A stretch of 53,713 nt of DNA from an uncultured bacterium (GTDB lineage: Bacteria; CAIWAD01): contig CAIWAD010000275.1 in NCBI GenBank assembly GCA_903910645.1, forward strand, positions 1 through 53,713. The letters run 5' to 3'. The notes below the pieces were generated by a model. The model searched no databases, was not told where the DNA came from, and saw nothing but the letters and a program-made list of their open reading frames with translations. Made by a program: the position numbers and the translations under genes. Below, piece after piece: positions 53,713 to 53,713 of the stretch (position 1 is the stretch's first letter; each line of letters begins with the position of its first letter).

Positions 53713-53713
53713 T

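Overview
The window is high-GC bacterial DNA with clear Shine-Dalgarno sites (AGGAGG type) and sigma70-like TTGACx promoters. The best clue to the organism is two secreted beta-helix proteins near the right end. Both finish in a PNPFNPVT...SGxYxVR C-terminal domain, the FlgD-like/type IX-secretion style sorting domain common in the Fibrobacterota-Chlorobiota-Bacteroidota (FCB) superphylum and related candidate phyla. Strong Shine-Dalgarno use argues against Bacteroidota proper. I cannot name a genus.

Layout. (1) 1-9.05 kb: the end of a Gabija-like pair (OLD-family ATPase/TOPRIM nuclease plus UvrD-like helicase), then sbcD-sbcC. (2) 9.2-15.65 kb, minus strand: a tetR - small membrane protein - lipoprotein adaptor - efflux pump operon, in which the RND pump and its TolC-like outer-membrane channel are one fused polypeptide. 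An Omp85-like barrel gene diverges from it. (3) 17.0-18.2 kb: a decayed IS3-family element holding a palindromic insert. (4) 18.4-25.05 kb: a replication module with a small HTH protein, a large primase-helicase ending in an SSB-like acidic tip (DDIPF), and four unknown genes closed by a strong terminator, followed by about 950 bases of non-coding DNA full of inverted repeats. (5) 26.0-35.9 kb: a defence/stabilisation island with an AbiE-type toxin-antitoxin, a pRiA4b ORF-3-like gene, a HigBA-type toxin-antitoxin, an MmeI-like type IIG restriction-modification enzyme, and the uncharacterised pair TcmP plus three-Cys-motif Gp37/Gp68 protein. (6) 36.0-42.7 kb: an outer-membrane protein, two leftward operons of unknown small genes with related promoters, a XerC/D-like recombinase, a possible PemK-like protein and a Dam-type adenine methyltransferase. 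(7) 43.2-43.5 kb: an IS30 remnant. (8) 43.7-51.4 kb: three secreted proteins; the two large ones have AT-rich inner parts and GC-rich sorting domains. (9) 51.4-53.7 kb: a PD-(D/E)XK-like protein and a P4-type integrase beside a 3' tRNA-Lys(CTT) fragment, which looks like an attachment site.

What ties it together: nearly everything from 17 kb rightwards is accessory DNA, made of replication and integration genes, toxin-antitoxin pairs, restriction and anti-phage genes, and IS debris. The most promising poorly described system is the AT-rich tcmP gene with its three-Cys partner, directly downstream of the type IIG enzyme. The most unusual single proteins are the RND-TolC fusion and the primase-helicase with an SSB-like tail. 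All assignments rest on reading motifs; no database search was possible.
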